A stretch of DNA of 64,000 nucleotides. Source: CAUPWF01 sp963515125. Lineage in GTDB: Bacteria; Bacillota; Clostridia; Lachnospirales; Lachnospiraceae. The notes under the pieces were generated by a model that searched no databases, had not been told where the DNA came from, and saw only the letters and a list, made by a program, of their open reading frames with translations. The position numbers were made by a program, and so were the translations under genes. This document shows, in pieces, positions 42,619-52,257 of this stretch. Where the stretch lies: positions 106,585 through 170,584 of the forward strand of contig JBQKKG010000009.1 in the NCBI GenBank assembly GCA_052116865.1, read 5' to 3'. Position 1 is the first letter of the stretch, and every line of letters begins with the position of its first letter.

Positions 42619-44298
42619 CTAAAATAGCCCTTTGATTATTCCGTTTTCATCAACATCAATTTTTTCCGCTGCAGGTACTTTTGGCAACCCTGGCATCTTC
42701 ATAATATCTCCAGTCAGAGCCACTAAGAAGCCCGCCCCGATAGAAGCTGTGATATCTCGGATAGAAATTCTAAATCCCTCTGGCCTTCCTAATATCTTTG
42801 CATTATCTGTTAGAGAATACTGCGTTTTGGCCATACAAATTGGTAGTGTTCCATATCCAAGATTCTCCAAATTCTGAATTTCTTTTAATGCCTTTGGTGT
42901 ATAATCTACGCCTTCTGCTCCATACACTTTTGTTGCAATTGCTTCAATTTTATCTTTAATCGGAGCATCTGATTGATAGACATATTGCATCGTACTTTCC
43001 CCTTCTGCAAGACGAATTACTTCCTTTGCTAATGCCTCTCCACCTGCGCCTCCATTGCCCCACACATCTGTTAAAGCCACATTTACTCCCAATTCTTTGC
43101 ATTTGTCTTCCACTAATTGCAATTCGTTTTGAGTATCAGAAGCAAATTTATTAATTGCAACTACTGCTGGCAAATGATATACCTTTGTAATATTTTCTAT
43201 ATGCTTTAATAAATTCGGAATCCCTTTTTTTAATGCCTCTAGATTTTCATGATTTAAATCCGCTTTTGCTACGCCTCCGTTATACTTTAATGCCCGTATT
43301 GTGGCTACTAGCACAACAGCATTTGGACGTAAGCCCGACATCCGGCACTTAATATCTACAAATTTTTCCGCACCCAAGTCTGCACCAAACCCAGCCTCTG
43401 TTATCATATAATCAGTCAATTTAGATCCCATCTTTGTTGCAATAACGCTGTTACACCCATGCGCAATATTAGCAAATGGACCGCCATGAACAAACGCAGG
43501 TGTGCCTTCCAGTGATTGTACTAGATTTGGCTTCATAGCGTCCTTTAAAAGAGCTGCCATAGCCCCCTCTGCATGTAGTTGACTAGCCGTTACCGGTTCT
43601 CCACTTCGGTTATAAGCTACAATTATTTTTCCAATACGTTCTTTCAGATCACTAATACTATTTGCCAAGCAAAATACAGCCATTACTTCTGACGCTACTG
43701 TAATATCGAATCCATCCTGTCTTGTCGTTCCATCTGCTTTTCCACCTAATCCCCCAACAATATTACGTAATTGGCGATCATTCATATCTACTGCTCTTCT
43801 AAAAGTAATGCGATTTGTATCAATACAAAGCTCATTCCCTTGATGAATATGGTTATCAATGAGTGCCGCAAGTAAATTATTTGCAGCCCCAATTGCATGT
43901 AGATCTCCTGTAAAGTGGAGATTAATATCCTCCATTGGGACTACCTGTGCATAACCACCACCTGCTGCCCCGCCTTTTACACCAAATACGGGTCCTAACG
44001 ATGGTTCACGCATAGCCACCATTGCCTTTTTTCCCAAACGATTTAAGGCATCCGCTACTCCAATCGTAACCGTTGTCTTTCCTTCTCCTGCTGGTGTTGG
44101 GTTAATGGCCGTTACCAATATTAATTTTGCATTTGATCGATGTATCAGCTCCTCATTATAATATCGATAATCAATCTTTGCTTTATATGCGCCATAATTT
44201 TCTACATATTTTTCCGGAATTCCTAAATTTGCTGCAATTTCATTAATTGGTTTTATTTTCGCCTCTTGTGCAATCTCAATATCACTTTTATATCCCAT
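42619..44298 (-). CDS. fhs: formate--tetrahydrofolate ligase
   Basis: 559-aa enzyme interconverting formate + ATP + THF and 10-formyl-THF. ATP-binding motif TPAGEGKTTVTIGV near residue 66, then EPSLGPVFGVKGG and the C-terminal TSGDIMKMPGLP-like LTGDIMKMPGLP. Start at ATG 44298 after AAGGAGGTAATC; an upstream in-frame codon would add 16 residues and overlap lpd. In this operon the reaction probably runs to formate with ATP gain, the only substrate-level step of glycine oxidation here. Confidence 0.95.
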   Translation of the reverse strand: MGYKSDIEIAQEAKIKPINEIAANLGIPEKYVENYGAYKAKIDYRYYNEELIHRSNAKLILVTAINPTPAGEGKTTVTIGVADALNRLGKKAMVAMREPSLGPVFGVKGGAAGGGYAQVVPMEDINLHFTGDLHAIGAANNLLAALIDNHIHQGNELCIDTNRITFRRAVDMNDRQLRNIVGGLGGKADGTTRQDGFDITVASEVMAVFCLANSISDLKERIGKIIVAYNRSGEPVTASQLHAEGAMAALLKDAMKPNLVQSLEGTPAFVHGGPFANIAHGCNSVIATKMGSKLTDYMITEAGFGADLGAEKFVDIKCRMSGLRPNAVVLVATIRALKYNGGVAKADLNHENLEALKKGIPNLLKHIENITKVYHLPAVVAINKFASDTQNELQLVEDKCKELGVNVALTDVWGNGGAGGEALAKEVIRLAEGESTMQYVYQSDAPIKDKIEAIATKVYGAEGVDYTPKALKEIQNLENLGYGTLPICMAKTQYSLTDNAKILGRPEGFRISIRDITASIGAGFLVALTGDIMKMPGLPKVPAAEKIDVDENGIIKGLF

Positions 44299-44302
44299 AC
44301 GA

Positions 44303-45697
44303 TTACCTCCTTTTTGGCGCTGCATGAATGGCGCCTCCCTCTGCATCTTCTACTGCTTCCCCTATGGCCTCGCAAAACGTTGGATGAGGACGTACGGTTG
44401 CAGCCAATTCTTTTATCGTCAAATGATTGACGATTGCATCCGCTAGACCACCGATCATATCTGTTGCTCGTTCACACATGAGTTGAGCACCTATCAGACA
44501 TTTTGTATCCTCTTCATATACTAATTTTATAAACCCTCTGTCGCCCATAGCAATTACTGTTTTACCATTTGAAGACATCATTGCCTTACTAGCTTTTGCA
44601 TTTACGCCCTTTTCCTTTGCCTTCTCTAACGAAAGGCCAACCGCTGCAATCTCTGGATTTGTATAAATGCAGGATGGAATAACATTGAGATTCATGGTCT
44701 GCTCTTTTCCAAACATTGCACACACTGCATTGATTCCTTGTGCCGATGCAACATGCGCTAGTTGGATTCCACCTTTAACCACATCGCCAATGGCATAGAT
44801 TCCCTCCACACAAGTTTTGTAATTCCCGTCTACTGGAATGCGCCCACGATCCATCTGCAAATGTATCTCCTCTTGACAAAGCCCTTCTGTATTGGCACTT
44901 CGCCCAATTGCTACTAAAACATGTTGCCCCTCTACTTGTTGACAATCTCCTTTATATGTAAAAGATACTGCTAGCTCATCTTGTTTTTCGACTTGTTCTA
45001 CTCTTGCACCGGTAAATATTTGAATTCCCTTTTTCTTTAAAATCATAGACAAGTTTTGAGAGATCTCTTTGTCAAGCGTTGGTAAGATTCGATCCATGGC
45101 CTCTATGATTGTAACTTCACACCCTAAAGCCCGATAGATGGAGGCAAACTCAACACCAATTACACCTCCTCCAATAATAATTAGCTTCTTGGTATCAATT
45201 CCTTTCCCTTCTAGTAACTCATCACTTGTTACAACTCCGTCTAAGTCTAACCCTTTGATTGGAGGCAACAACGGTTTAGACCCTGTGGCAATCAGAATAT
45301 TATCTGCATAATATTTCCTTTCCTTTACCGATACAATCCCCTTCTGCTCAATGATACCTTTTCCTTCAATCACTGTTATGTGATTGGCTTTCATAAGTCC
45401 TTGGATTCCGGTCTTTAATTGTTCTACAACTTCCCTTTTTCTATCATGCATGATTTCAAAATCATAGGTCACATGCTCCACTCGAATTCCCGCCCGTTTT
45501 GAATCCTTCAGTTGCTCTAATAATTCCACCGCATGGATCAATGTCTTGGTCGGGATACACCCACGATTCAGACATGTGCCGCCTAATTCCCGTGCTTCTA
45601 TTAGGCCCACCTTTTTCCCTAGATGAGCAGCCTTAATTGCAGCTACGTAACCACCAGGCCCTGCACCAATTACAATTAGATCAAATTTTTCCTGCAT
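44303..45697 (-). CDS. lpd: dihydrolipoyl dehydrogenase (glycine cleavage L protein)
   Basis: 464-aa flavoprotein that re-oxidises lipoyl GcvH with NAD+. FAD site IGAGPGGYVAAIKA (about residues 9-22), redox-active disulfide GGTCLNRGCIP (about 37-47), NAD site IIGGGVIGVEFA, C-terminal HPTFCEA with the catalytic His-Glu. Two consecutive ATGs follow AAGGAGGAGA; the second (45697) is better spaced. Inside the gcv operon, so it serves glycine cleavage and yields NADH. Confidence 0.95.
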   Translation of the reverse strand: MQEKFDLIVIGAGPGGYVAAIKAAHLGKKVGLIEARELGGTCLNRGCIPTKTLIHAVELLEQLKDSKRAGIRVEHVTYDFEIMHDRKREVVEQLKTGIQGLMKANHITVIEGKGIIEQKGIVSVKERKYYADNILIATGSKPLLPPIKGLDLDGVVTSDELLEGKGIDTKKLIIIGGGVIGVEFASIYRALGCEVTIIEAMDRILPTLDKEISQNLSMILKKKGIQIFTGARVEQVEKQDELAVSFTYKGDCQQVEGQHVLVAIGRSANTEGLCQEEIHLQMDRGRIPVDGNYKTCVEGIYAIGDVVKGGIQLAHVASAQGINAVCAMFGKEQTMNLNVIPSCIYTNPEIAAVGLSLEKAKEKGVNAKASKAMMSSNGKTVIAMGDRGFIKLVYEEDTKCLIGAQLMCERATDMIGGLADAIVNHLTIKELAATVRPHPTFCEAIGEAVEDAEGGAIHAAPKRR

Positions 45698-45713
45698 CAT
45701 TCTCCTCCTTACA

Positions 45714-46712
45714 CTACCATTCCATCTTCTCTATACAACGTATCATATCCCGTACCATTTCTTTTTCCATTTGATCCTTGGTAAATACAAGCTCAAGTTC
45801 ACACTTCATGGCTGCTTTTTGAAATTTAATGTTTTTAAGATAAGGAGGGATACTCTGTATCAAAAGTGGTCTCATAGAATCCGAATAAATTTCCATATCT
45901 GCAATTCTCCCATCAACTACTTGGAATTGCATGGTTACCTGTCCCCAAGAAAGTCGACTGGATACTTCATATTGAAATTCCATTTTTCTTCCATAAATCC
46001 ATTCCCATGATTCAAATTTATGTGTTTTTTTCTTAATATCCTCACCGTCTAACTCATCCACCGTTTTAATATTAACAGGTAACTCATATACCTCTTCAAA
46101 TGCCTCTAATAATTTATGCTTTAAAAGTTCTATGGATAATCCAGGATGAAACTCTGACAAATTTGCGACTCGAGATTCTACCGAATTCACACCCTTTGAT
46201 TTCAATTTTTCTTGAGACACGGTAAGATATTTAGATAATTCTTTTATATTAACATGGACCATAAGTGTTCCATGATGATAGCAGCATTCTTTTGTTTGAT
46301 AGAATGCATTCCCTGAAAATTTTTTTCCGTTTACCAAAATATCATTACGTCCAGATTTTTCTGCTTTGATTCCCAATTTTTTGGCTGCCACTACAATTAC
46401 TTGTAACTGCTTTTCTAAGTCATAATGTTCTTCACGGACCAAAAAAGTGAAATTCAAATTTCCTAAATCATGATAAACGGCACCTCCTCCAGATAATCGG
46501 CGCACTACATAGCCATGATCTGATTGAAGTTTTTCTACTAAACATTCCTTCCATACATTTTGGTTGCGTCCTATTACAATCGTATTTTGATTCTGCCAAA
46601 GATATAATATGCATTCCTCTGGTAAAACATTGAGGAGCAAATGCTCCTCAATGGCCAAATTCTTGTATGGATAGATATTGTTACTCTCTATATATGTAAG
46701 TTGCTTTATCAT
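45714..46712 (-). CDS. lplA: lipoate--protein ligase
   Basis: 332-aa ligase that attaches lipoate to GcvH. RRLSGGGAVYHDLGNLNFTF (about residues 71-90) contains the lipoate/ATP-binding signature, and GNAFYQTKE with the conserved Lys in NGKKFSGNA nearby. C-terminal accessory domain is present, as in LplA. CAAGGAG before the ATG. Placement between gcvPB and lpd matches its role; the cell may depend on scavenged lipoate. Confidence 0.92.
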   Translation of the reverse strand: MIKQLTYIESNNIYPYKNLAIEEHLLLNVLPEECILYLWQNQNTIVIGRNQNVWKECLVEKLQSDHGYVVRRLSGGGAVYHDLGNLNFTFLVREEHYDLEKQLQVIVVAAKKLGIKAEKSGRNDILVNGKKFSGNAFYQTKECCYHHGTLMVHVNIKELSKYLTVSQEKLKSKGVNSVESRVANLSEFHPGLSIELLKHKLLEAFEEVYELPVNIKTVDELDGEDIKKKTHKFESWEWIYGRKMEFQYEVSSRLSWGQVTMQFQVVDGRIADMEIYSDSMRPLLIQSIPPYLKNIKFQKAAMKCELELVFTKDQMEKEMVRDMIRCIEKMEW

Positions 46713-46741
46713 ACAATACCGCTCCTTGTCTTTCTTTATTC

Positions 46742-48178
46742 CTATTCAGCAAATGCATATTTAAGCACAGGATGTCTCGCTGCTTTCACTTCATCTAATC
46801 GCCTTACTGGTACTGTTCTTGGAGCTTCATGAGCTATCTGTGGATGCTCCGATGCATTGGCATATACCTCTTTGTAAATACGGACTACTTGGTCAAGTGT
46901 TTCTTTTGATTCCGTCTCTGTTGGTTCCACCATTAATGCCTCCTCCACAATTAAAGGAAAATACATGGTTGGTGGATGTACCCCGTGATCAAGTAATGAT
47001 TTGGCAATATCAAGTGCAGATACACCTTTTTCTTTCTTCATTTTTGATAACGTTAAGACAAACTCATGCATACATATGTCATTAAATGCAATGTCATATA
47101 CATCCGATAATTGACTTCTCAGATAATTAGCATTTAGTACTGCGTTGCTAGCTGCTTCTGGTATTCCCTCTTTTCCTAATACCAACATATAGCAAAGTGC
47201 TTTTAAGACTACTAAGAAATTCCCATAAAACTCTTTTACAGAACCAATCGACTTTTCTGCATGCTCAAATTGATAAACATCCCCTCGCTTTACTGCGTGG
47301 TATAGTGGCAGGAACGGTGCTAATATGGATTTACATCCTACAGCCCCTGCTCCTGGACCACCTCCACCATGAGGGGTAGAAAACGTTTTGTGAAGATTCA
47401 AATGAACAACATCAAATCCCATATCTCCTGGACGTCCAATTCCCATAATTGCATTTAAATTGGCTCCATCGTAATAATTTAGCCCTCCAGCATCATGAAT
47501 AATTTTTGTAATCTCTAAGATATTTTTATCAAAAATGCCAACGGTATTTGGATTCGTTAACATTAATCCAGCCGTATCTTCTCCTACTTCTTGTCTTAAT
47601 CTATCCAAATCTACGCACCCCTCACTGTTGGATGGGATGGTGACTACTTTATAGCCTGCCATGGTACATGTTGCTGGATTTGTTCCATGTGCTGCATCTG
47701 GTACCATGATTTTTGTACGCTTCATGTCTCCACGTGATTTATGATATGCTTTAATTAACAACATCCCTGTCAACTCTCCATGGGCACCTGCGGCTGGTTG
47801 AAATGTCATTTCATCCATACCAGTGATTTCTGTTAGATAATCTTCCGCTGTCTTTAGTACTTCCAAACAACCTTGCACTGTATCTACGTCTTGTAACGGG
47901 TGAATACCTGTAAATCCTTTCAATGCCGCCATTTCTTCATTCAATTTAGGATTATACTTCATGGTGCAGGAACCCAAAGGATAAAATCCATCATTGACTC
48001 CATGGGTACGCTTCATAAGCTGCGTATAATGTCTCGCTATGTCTGTTTCAGCCATCTGTGGTAACCGTAGTTTTGTTCCTCTCTTTTCCTCCTTCGGAAT
48101 CTCAATCATCGGAACATCACATTCTGGAAATAGTGAGCATCCACGACCGGGTCTACTTTTTTCAAATATCAACTCCAT
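46742..48178 (-). CDS. gcvPB: glycine dehydrogenase (decarboxylating) subunit 2
   Basis: 478-aa PLP-bearing subunit of the split P protein. PLP lysine in HLNLHKTFSTPHGGGGPG (about residues 262-279), preceded by TNPNTVGIFD and DAAHGTNPA. Decarboxylates glycine and passes aminomethyl to GcvH. Start at ATG 48178, sharing one base with the gcvPA stop (TAATG), so translation is coupled; a GTG nine bases upstream sits too close to AAGGAGG. Confidence 0.95.
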   Translation of the reverse strand: MELIFEKSRPGRGCSLFPECDVPMIEIPKEEKRGTKLRLPQMAETDIARHYTQLMKRTHGVNDGFYPLGSCTMKYNPKLNEEMAALKGFTGIHPLQDVDTVQGCLEVLKTAEDYLTEITGMDEMTFQPAAGAHGELTGMLLIKAYHKSRGDMKRTKIMVPDAAHGTNPATCTMAGYKVVTIPSNSEGCVDLDRLRQEVGEDTAGLMLTNPNTVGIFDKNILEITKIIHDAGGLNYYDGANLNAIMGIGRPGDMGFDVVHLNLHKTFSTPHGGGGPGAGAVGCKSILAPFLPLYHAVKRGDVYQFEHAEKSIGSVKEFYGNFLVVLKALCYMLVLGKEGIPEAASNAVLNANYLRSQLSDVYDIAFNDICMHEFVLTLSKMKKEKGVSALDIAKSLLDHGVHPPTMYFPLIVEEALMVEPTETESKETLDQVVRIYKEVYANASEHPQIAHEAPRTVPVRRLDEVKAARHPVLKYAFAE

Positions 48179-49491
48179 TATGCACACACCTCCTTAAGAC
48201 AACTTACTAATTGATCAATTTCCTCTTTTGCATTCATCTCTGTTACACACCACATGATTCCGCCCTCTACAGGGTAGCCTCCCAGTATGTCGCAAGTTTC
48301 CAATTTCTTTAGAACTTTATTTACATCTCCAGGAACTGTTGTTACAAATTCATGAAAGAATTCACCTTTGTAAACAAGTTCCACCCCTTCTAACTTGCAT
48401 AATTCACTTGCTGCATAATGTGCCTTTGCATAGCATAGCTCTGCTACTTTCTTTATTCCTTCACCACCTACAGCTGTCATATAAGCAGCTGCAGTCATTG
48501 CACAAAGCGCTTGATTTGAGCAAATATTAGAAGATGCTTTTTCCCTTCGAATATGTTGCTCTCTGGCTTGTAATGTCAACACAAATGCCCGGTTCCCATC
48601 TACATCTGTTGTTTCACCTACAATACGTCCTGGTAATTGACGGATCATAGATGAGATACAAGATATGAATCCTAGATAAGGCCCTCCGAATGCTAATGGC
48701 ATTCCCAAAGGTTGCCCTTCCCCTACTACAATATCTGCACTACATTCTCTTGGGCTTTTAAGAACCGATGCTGCAATAGGATTGATACCAAGAATATATT
48801 TTGCCCCCGCAGCATGTACCATAGCTCCTATTGCACCAGCATCTTCCAATTGTCCAAAATAGTTTGGTTGTTGTATGTATACTCCAGCGATTGATTCATC
48901 CATGAGGCCTGCCAGAGCCTCTACATCTGTTTTTCCATTCTTAATTGGAACCATAATTACTTCTGTATTATTTCCTTCACAATATGTAAGTATCGTTTGA
49001 ATAACCATTGGATTAGCCGCCTGTGAAACCAATGCTTTTTTACGTTTTCTATCTTTACACATTACGATTGCTTCAGCTGCTGCCGTCGCCCCATCGTAGA
49101 TAGATGCATTTGCCACATCCATATCTGTAAGTTCACAAATCATCGTCTGATATTCAAAAATAGACTGTAACAATCCCTGGCTGATTTCTGCCTGGTATGG
49201 CGTATATGCTGTCAGGAATTCTTCTTTGCTTATTACACTTTTTACAATAGGTGGTATATAATGGTTGTACGCCCCTGCTCCACGAAAAATGGAATGAAAC
49301 GTCCTATTCTTATCCGCCATTTTCTGAATGAGTTGACTCACCTCTAACTCTGATTTCCCATTTGGTATGCGTAGTTCTTTTATTATCATATCCTTTGGAA
49401 CTGCTTTATAGAGCTCCGCTGTGGATTGTAATCCTACAGCTTGAAGCATCTCTTGCCGTTCTTCTAAGGTTGATGGAATGTAACTTCCCAT
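48178..49491 (-). CDS. gcvPA: glycine dehydrogenase (decarboxylating) subunit 1
   Basis: 437-aa partner of GcvPB. Typical N-terminus YIPSTLEERQEML and FRGAGAYNHYIP, later GEGQPLGMPLAFGGPYLGF and ALQAREQHIRREKASSNIC. Start at ATG 49491 after AGAGGAGGC, 2 bp downstream of the gcvH stop; an upstream codon adding 13 residues would overlap gcvH. Together with PB it forms the bacterial two-subunit P protein. Confidence 0.95.
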   Translation of the reverse strand: MGSYIPSTLEERQEMLQAVGLQSTAELYKAVPKDMIIKELRIPNGKSELEVSQLIQKMADKNRTFHSIFRGAGAYNHYIPPIVKSVISKEEFLTAYTPYQAEISQGLLQSIFEYQTMICELTDMDVANASIYDGATAAAEAIVMCKDRKRKKALVSQAANPMVIQTILTYCEGNNTEVIMVPIKNGKTDVEALAGLMDESIAGVYIQQPNYFGQLEDAGAIGAMVHAAGAKYILGINPIAASVLKSPRECSADIVVGEGQPLGMPLAFGGPYLGFISCISSMIRQLPGRIVGETTDVDGNRAFVLTLQAREQHIRREKASSNICSNQALCAMTAAAYMTAVGGEGIKKVAELCYAKAHYAASELCKLEGVELVYKGEFFHEFVTTVPGDVNKVLKKLETCDILGGYPVEGGIMWCVTEMNAKEEIDQLVSCLKEVCA

Positions 49492-49492
49492 A

Positions 49493-49870
49493 TTATGCCT
49501 CCTCTTCACATAGCTTTTGATAAGCAGCACTATCTAATAATTCTTCTTGCTCTGTTGCCTGTACCTCAATAAACCACGCTTCATACGGTTGACTATTTAC
49601 TAATTCTGGGTTATCTAAGACTTCCTCATTAACGGCTGTTACCTGACCAGAGATTGGGCTAAAAACATCTGATACTGCCTTTACACTTTCCACATCTGCA
49701 AAGGATTCTTCTACTTTTACTTCATCACCTACTTCTGGTAAATTAATAAACACCAAGTCTCCCAGCTCTTGCTGTGCAAAATCCGTCAGACCAACTTTTA
49801 CCTTCCCTTCCCCTAGATCCTCTACCCACTCATGTGACTTACTATATTTTAATTGTTCCAAAACTTTCAT
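49493..49870 (-). CDS. gcvH: glycine cleavage system H protein
   Basis: 125-aa lipoyl carrier. The lipoylation lysine lies in ADVESVKAVSDVFSPISG (Lys near residue 63). N-terminal KSHEWVEDLGEGKVKVGLTDFAQQELGDLVF is diagnostic. Shuttles the aminomethyl group between P, T and L proteins. Follows gcvT by 40 bp and precedes gcvPA directly. AAGGAGGAAA before the ATG. Confidence 0.96.
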   Translation of the reverse strand: MKVLEQLKYSKSHEWVEDLGEGKVKVGLTDFAQQELGDLVFINLPEVGDEVKVEESFADVESVKAVSDVFSPISGQVTAVNEEVLDNPELVNSQPYEAWFIEVQATEQEELLDSAAYQKLCEEEA

Positions 49871-49910
49871 ATTTTTTCCTCCTTATTTACCTTTTGATTT
49901 AATAACAGAA

Positions 49911-51008
49911 TTACGCTTTTTTATAAAATGGTAGCGGAATCACCTCTGCCTCTATTCGTTTCTTACGAATTTCTACTTCTACTTTTGTTCCAAGTTCAGT
50001 ATAGTCAATATCCAGCATCGCCATAGCAATTGCATAACCAATATACGGACAGTGGGTTCCAGATGTAATCCAACCGATCTTTTTCTCTCCCACAAAAACC
50101 GATTCTCCTTCTCTGGCAATTCCGCGACCTACCATCTTTAATCCCACTCGTTTTCTAGTAAAATCTCCTTTTTCTTCTATTGCTTTTTTCCCAATGAAGT
50201 CCTCTTTTTTCATTTTAACTGCAAATTTTAGCCCCGTCTCTAATGGATCTATGTCATCATTCATTTCATGACCGTATAATGGCATAGCTGCTTCTAACCG
50301 AAGGGTATCTCTGGCGCCCAATCCGCATGGAATCAACCCTTCTTCTTTCCCAGCTTCTAACAAAATATTCCACAATTTTGGCGCATCCTCATTTTTTACA
50401 TATAACTCATAACCACTTTCCCCTGTGTATCCAGTTTGCGATAAGATACACTTTATACCACCAACCATACTTTCCGGAACAAAACTATAATATTTTTGAG
50501 GAATATCTTCGTCTTTTGCCAATTTCCTTACTATTGCTTCCGCTTTTGGCCCTTGAAGTGCAATCTGTGATAATTCATCTGAAATATCCGTAAACACAAC
50601 CTCTCCATGCAGATGTTCTTTCATCCATTTGACATCCTTTTCACCATTAGCCGCATTTACGACAATTAAATATTTTGTTTGATGATACCGATACACAATT
50701 AAATCATCCACTACTCCTCCTTCATGGTTACACATCGGACTATAGCGAACCTGTCCGTCATACATATTGGTGAAATCATTCGTCAAGATATAATTAATAT
50801 TCTTTAGGGCATCTGGACCTTCAATTAATACCTCTCCCATGTGTGATACGTCAAACAATCCAGCCTTCTCACGTACTGCCATATGCTCTTTTATAACCCC
50901 TGACTGGTATTGAACAGGTAATAAATATCCAGCAAACGGTACCATCTTTCCTCCACAAACAATATGACAATCATATAGTGACGTTTTACGTTCCTTGCTT
51001 TCTTCCAT
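49911..51008 (-). CDS. gcvT: glycine cleavage system aminomethyltransferase
   Basis: 365-aa T protein, makes 5,10-methylene-THF and ammonia from the H-bound intermediate. GLFDVSHMGEVLIEGPDA (about residues 50-67), CGLGARDTLRLEAAMPLYGHEM (about 231-252), and the C-terminal IGYAIAMA are family marks; Asp in the FDVSHMG region is the catalytic residue. First gene of the operon. No glycine riboswitch is visible upstream; a TATAAT box (51152-51157) with a poor -35 lies 140 bp before the start. Confidence 0.95.
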   Translation of the reverse strand: MEESKERKTSLYDCHIVCGGKMVPFAGYLLPVQYQSGVIKEHMAVREKAGLFDVSHMGEVLIEGPDALKNINYILTNDFTNMYDGQVRYSPMCNHEGGVVDDLIVYRYHQTKYLIVVNAANGEKDVKWMKEHLHGEVVFTDISDELSQIALQGPKAEAIVRKLAKDEDIPQKYYSFVPESMVGGIKCILSQTGYTGESGYELYVKNEDAPKLWNILLEAGKEEGLIPCGLGARDTLRLEAAMPLYGHEMNDDIDPLETGLKFAVKMKKEDFIGKKAIEEKGDFTRKRVGLKMVGRGIAREGESVFVGEKKIGWITSGTHCPYIGYAIAMAMLDIDYTELGTKVEVEIRKKRIEAEVIPLPFYKKA

Positions 51009-51184
51009 CCTTTTTCTCCTTTCACCTTTTCTATTTATAACGTCATATTAACACGGGTTGTTATTTTTTTCACATTTATAAATTATATGTCAGCTATATG
51101 TTTTTTCTATATCTTAATTGATTTTTTCTTTTAATTTTTAGTAATATTCTGATTATATAAGTGTTAATTTTTCTCCTTAAACAT

Positions 51185-51231
51185 AAAAAACAGTGTATCT
51201 AACACTTTTGCTGTGCGATACACTGTTTTTT
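51185..51231. terminator. terminator between LysR gene and gcv operon
   Basis: 15-bp stem (51185-51199 with 51217-51231) ending in TTTTTTTT-like runs on both strands; isolates the gcv operon from the LysR gene upstream. Confidence 0.85.
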
Positions 51232-51241
51232 TTATTACTTA

Positions 51242-52174
51242 CTAATATTTTATCAATCTTTTTTTTGTGCTATTTAACATCTCAATTAGTCGTTTTTCAC
51301 TAGGACTTTTTCTATGCTCAGCTTTGTAGATTAAACTATCTTTCATCCTTTTTGATTCAAAGTTACACTTTATTTGAGCCAGGCCATAGCGTTCTAATGT
51401 CTCTCTCGGCATCGGTGATACCCACATATAAGTATCCGGCACCATTGTCAATAAATCAAACTGGCTTCCTCGTTCATAAACATATATTTTCCTAGGTTTA
51501 TCGCTCCGATCCTTTTCTTTTGATAATATTCCTAAATATTCACCACCTGGTAACCTTGTATCACCATGAATGATCTCTATATACTGATCAAGTACCTCTT
51601 CTGTTATAACATCGCACTGAACCAACGAACATTTCGCTGAAACCAATAATTGATAATCAAATTCTAATATTGACTCATGTTCCAAACCTTTTAGTTGCAA
51701 AAAAGATAAGAAATATTCTTCGTACTTCTTCTCATATCGAATGATCCCTAATCCATATTTTAAAAATAGAATATTATTAATCGCTGTAATCGAATTGCAT
51801 TCTTCAAAACTAATAGATATTTGACGTTCCTTCGGAATTGTGTTTATGTATTGGGTAAATGCATGTGTAATATAACTAGCTCTTGGGACTGATATTTTAA
51901 GCTTTTCTTTCATAATAGCGGTCTCAATGAATTCACTTTGTAAAGAAGTTATATCATTCATAATTATTTTTGCTTTTTGTATAAAACATTGCCCTTCATT
52001 AGTTGCTACTACACCTTTCGATGTTCTCTTAAATATAAGAATACCAAATTCCTTCTCCAGGTCTTTGATTACTTTACTTAAATTAGGCTGAGCAACAAAT
52101 AATTCTTTGGCCGCTTTTGATATTGATCCCTGTCGTTCCACTTCAATCACAAATTCTAAATCGATTAAATTCAT
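51242..52174 (-). CDS. LysR family transcriptional regulator
   Basis: 310-aa regulator. N-terminal helix-turn-helix (about residues 1-60: GSISKAAKELFVAQPNLSKVIKDLEKEFG, IFKRTSKG). The ligand domain follows and has no clear ligand. GGAGGG before the ATG. It is co-directional after hydA and ends at a terminator before gcvT; either operon could be its target, but no divergent partner is present. Ligand unknown. Confidence 0.88.
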   Translation of the reverse strand: MNLIDLEFVIEVERQGSISKAAKELFVAQPNLSKVIKDLEKEFGILIFKRTSKGVVATNEGQCFIQKAKIIMNDITSLQSEFIETAIMKEKLKISVPRASYITHAFTQYINTIPKERQISISFEECNSITAINNILFLKYGLGIIRYEKKYEEYFLSFLQLKGLEHESILEFDYQLLVSAKCSLVQCDVITEEVLDQYIEIIHGDTRLPGGEYLGILSKEKDRSDKPRKIYVYERGSQFDLLTMVPDTYMWVSPMPRETLERYGLAQIKCNFESKRMKDSLIYKAEHRKSPSEKRLIEMLNSTKKRLIKY

Positions 52175-52257
52175 GATATCCCTCCAACACTTTTCTTCAG
52201 CATAACATATTCTATAGCGAAATTCTACTTTTGTTTCAAATACGCAACATCCTATGA

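Noticed and set aside
51009..51241. Possible glycine riboswitch upstream of gcvT
   Set aside because: No paired aptamer pattern (the GGAGAG- and ACCGAAGG-type segments) is visible; the segment is A+T-rich and ends in a simple terminator hairpin.
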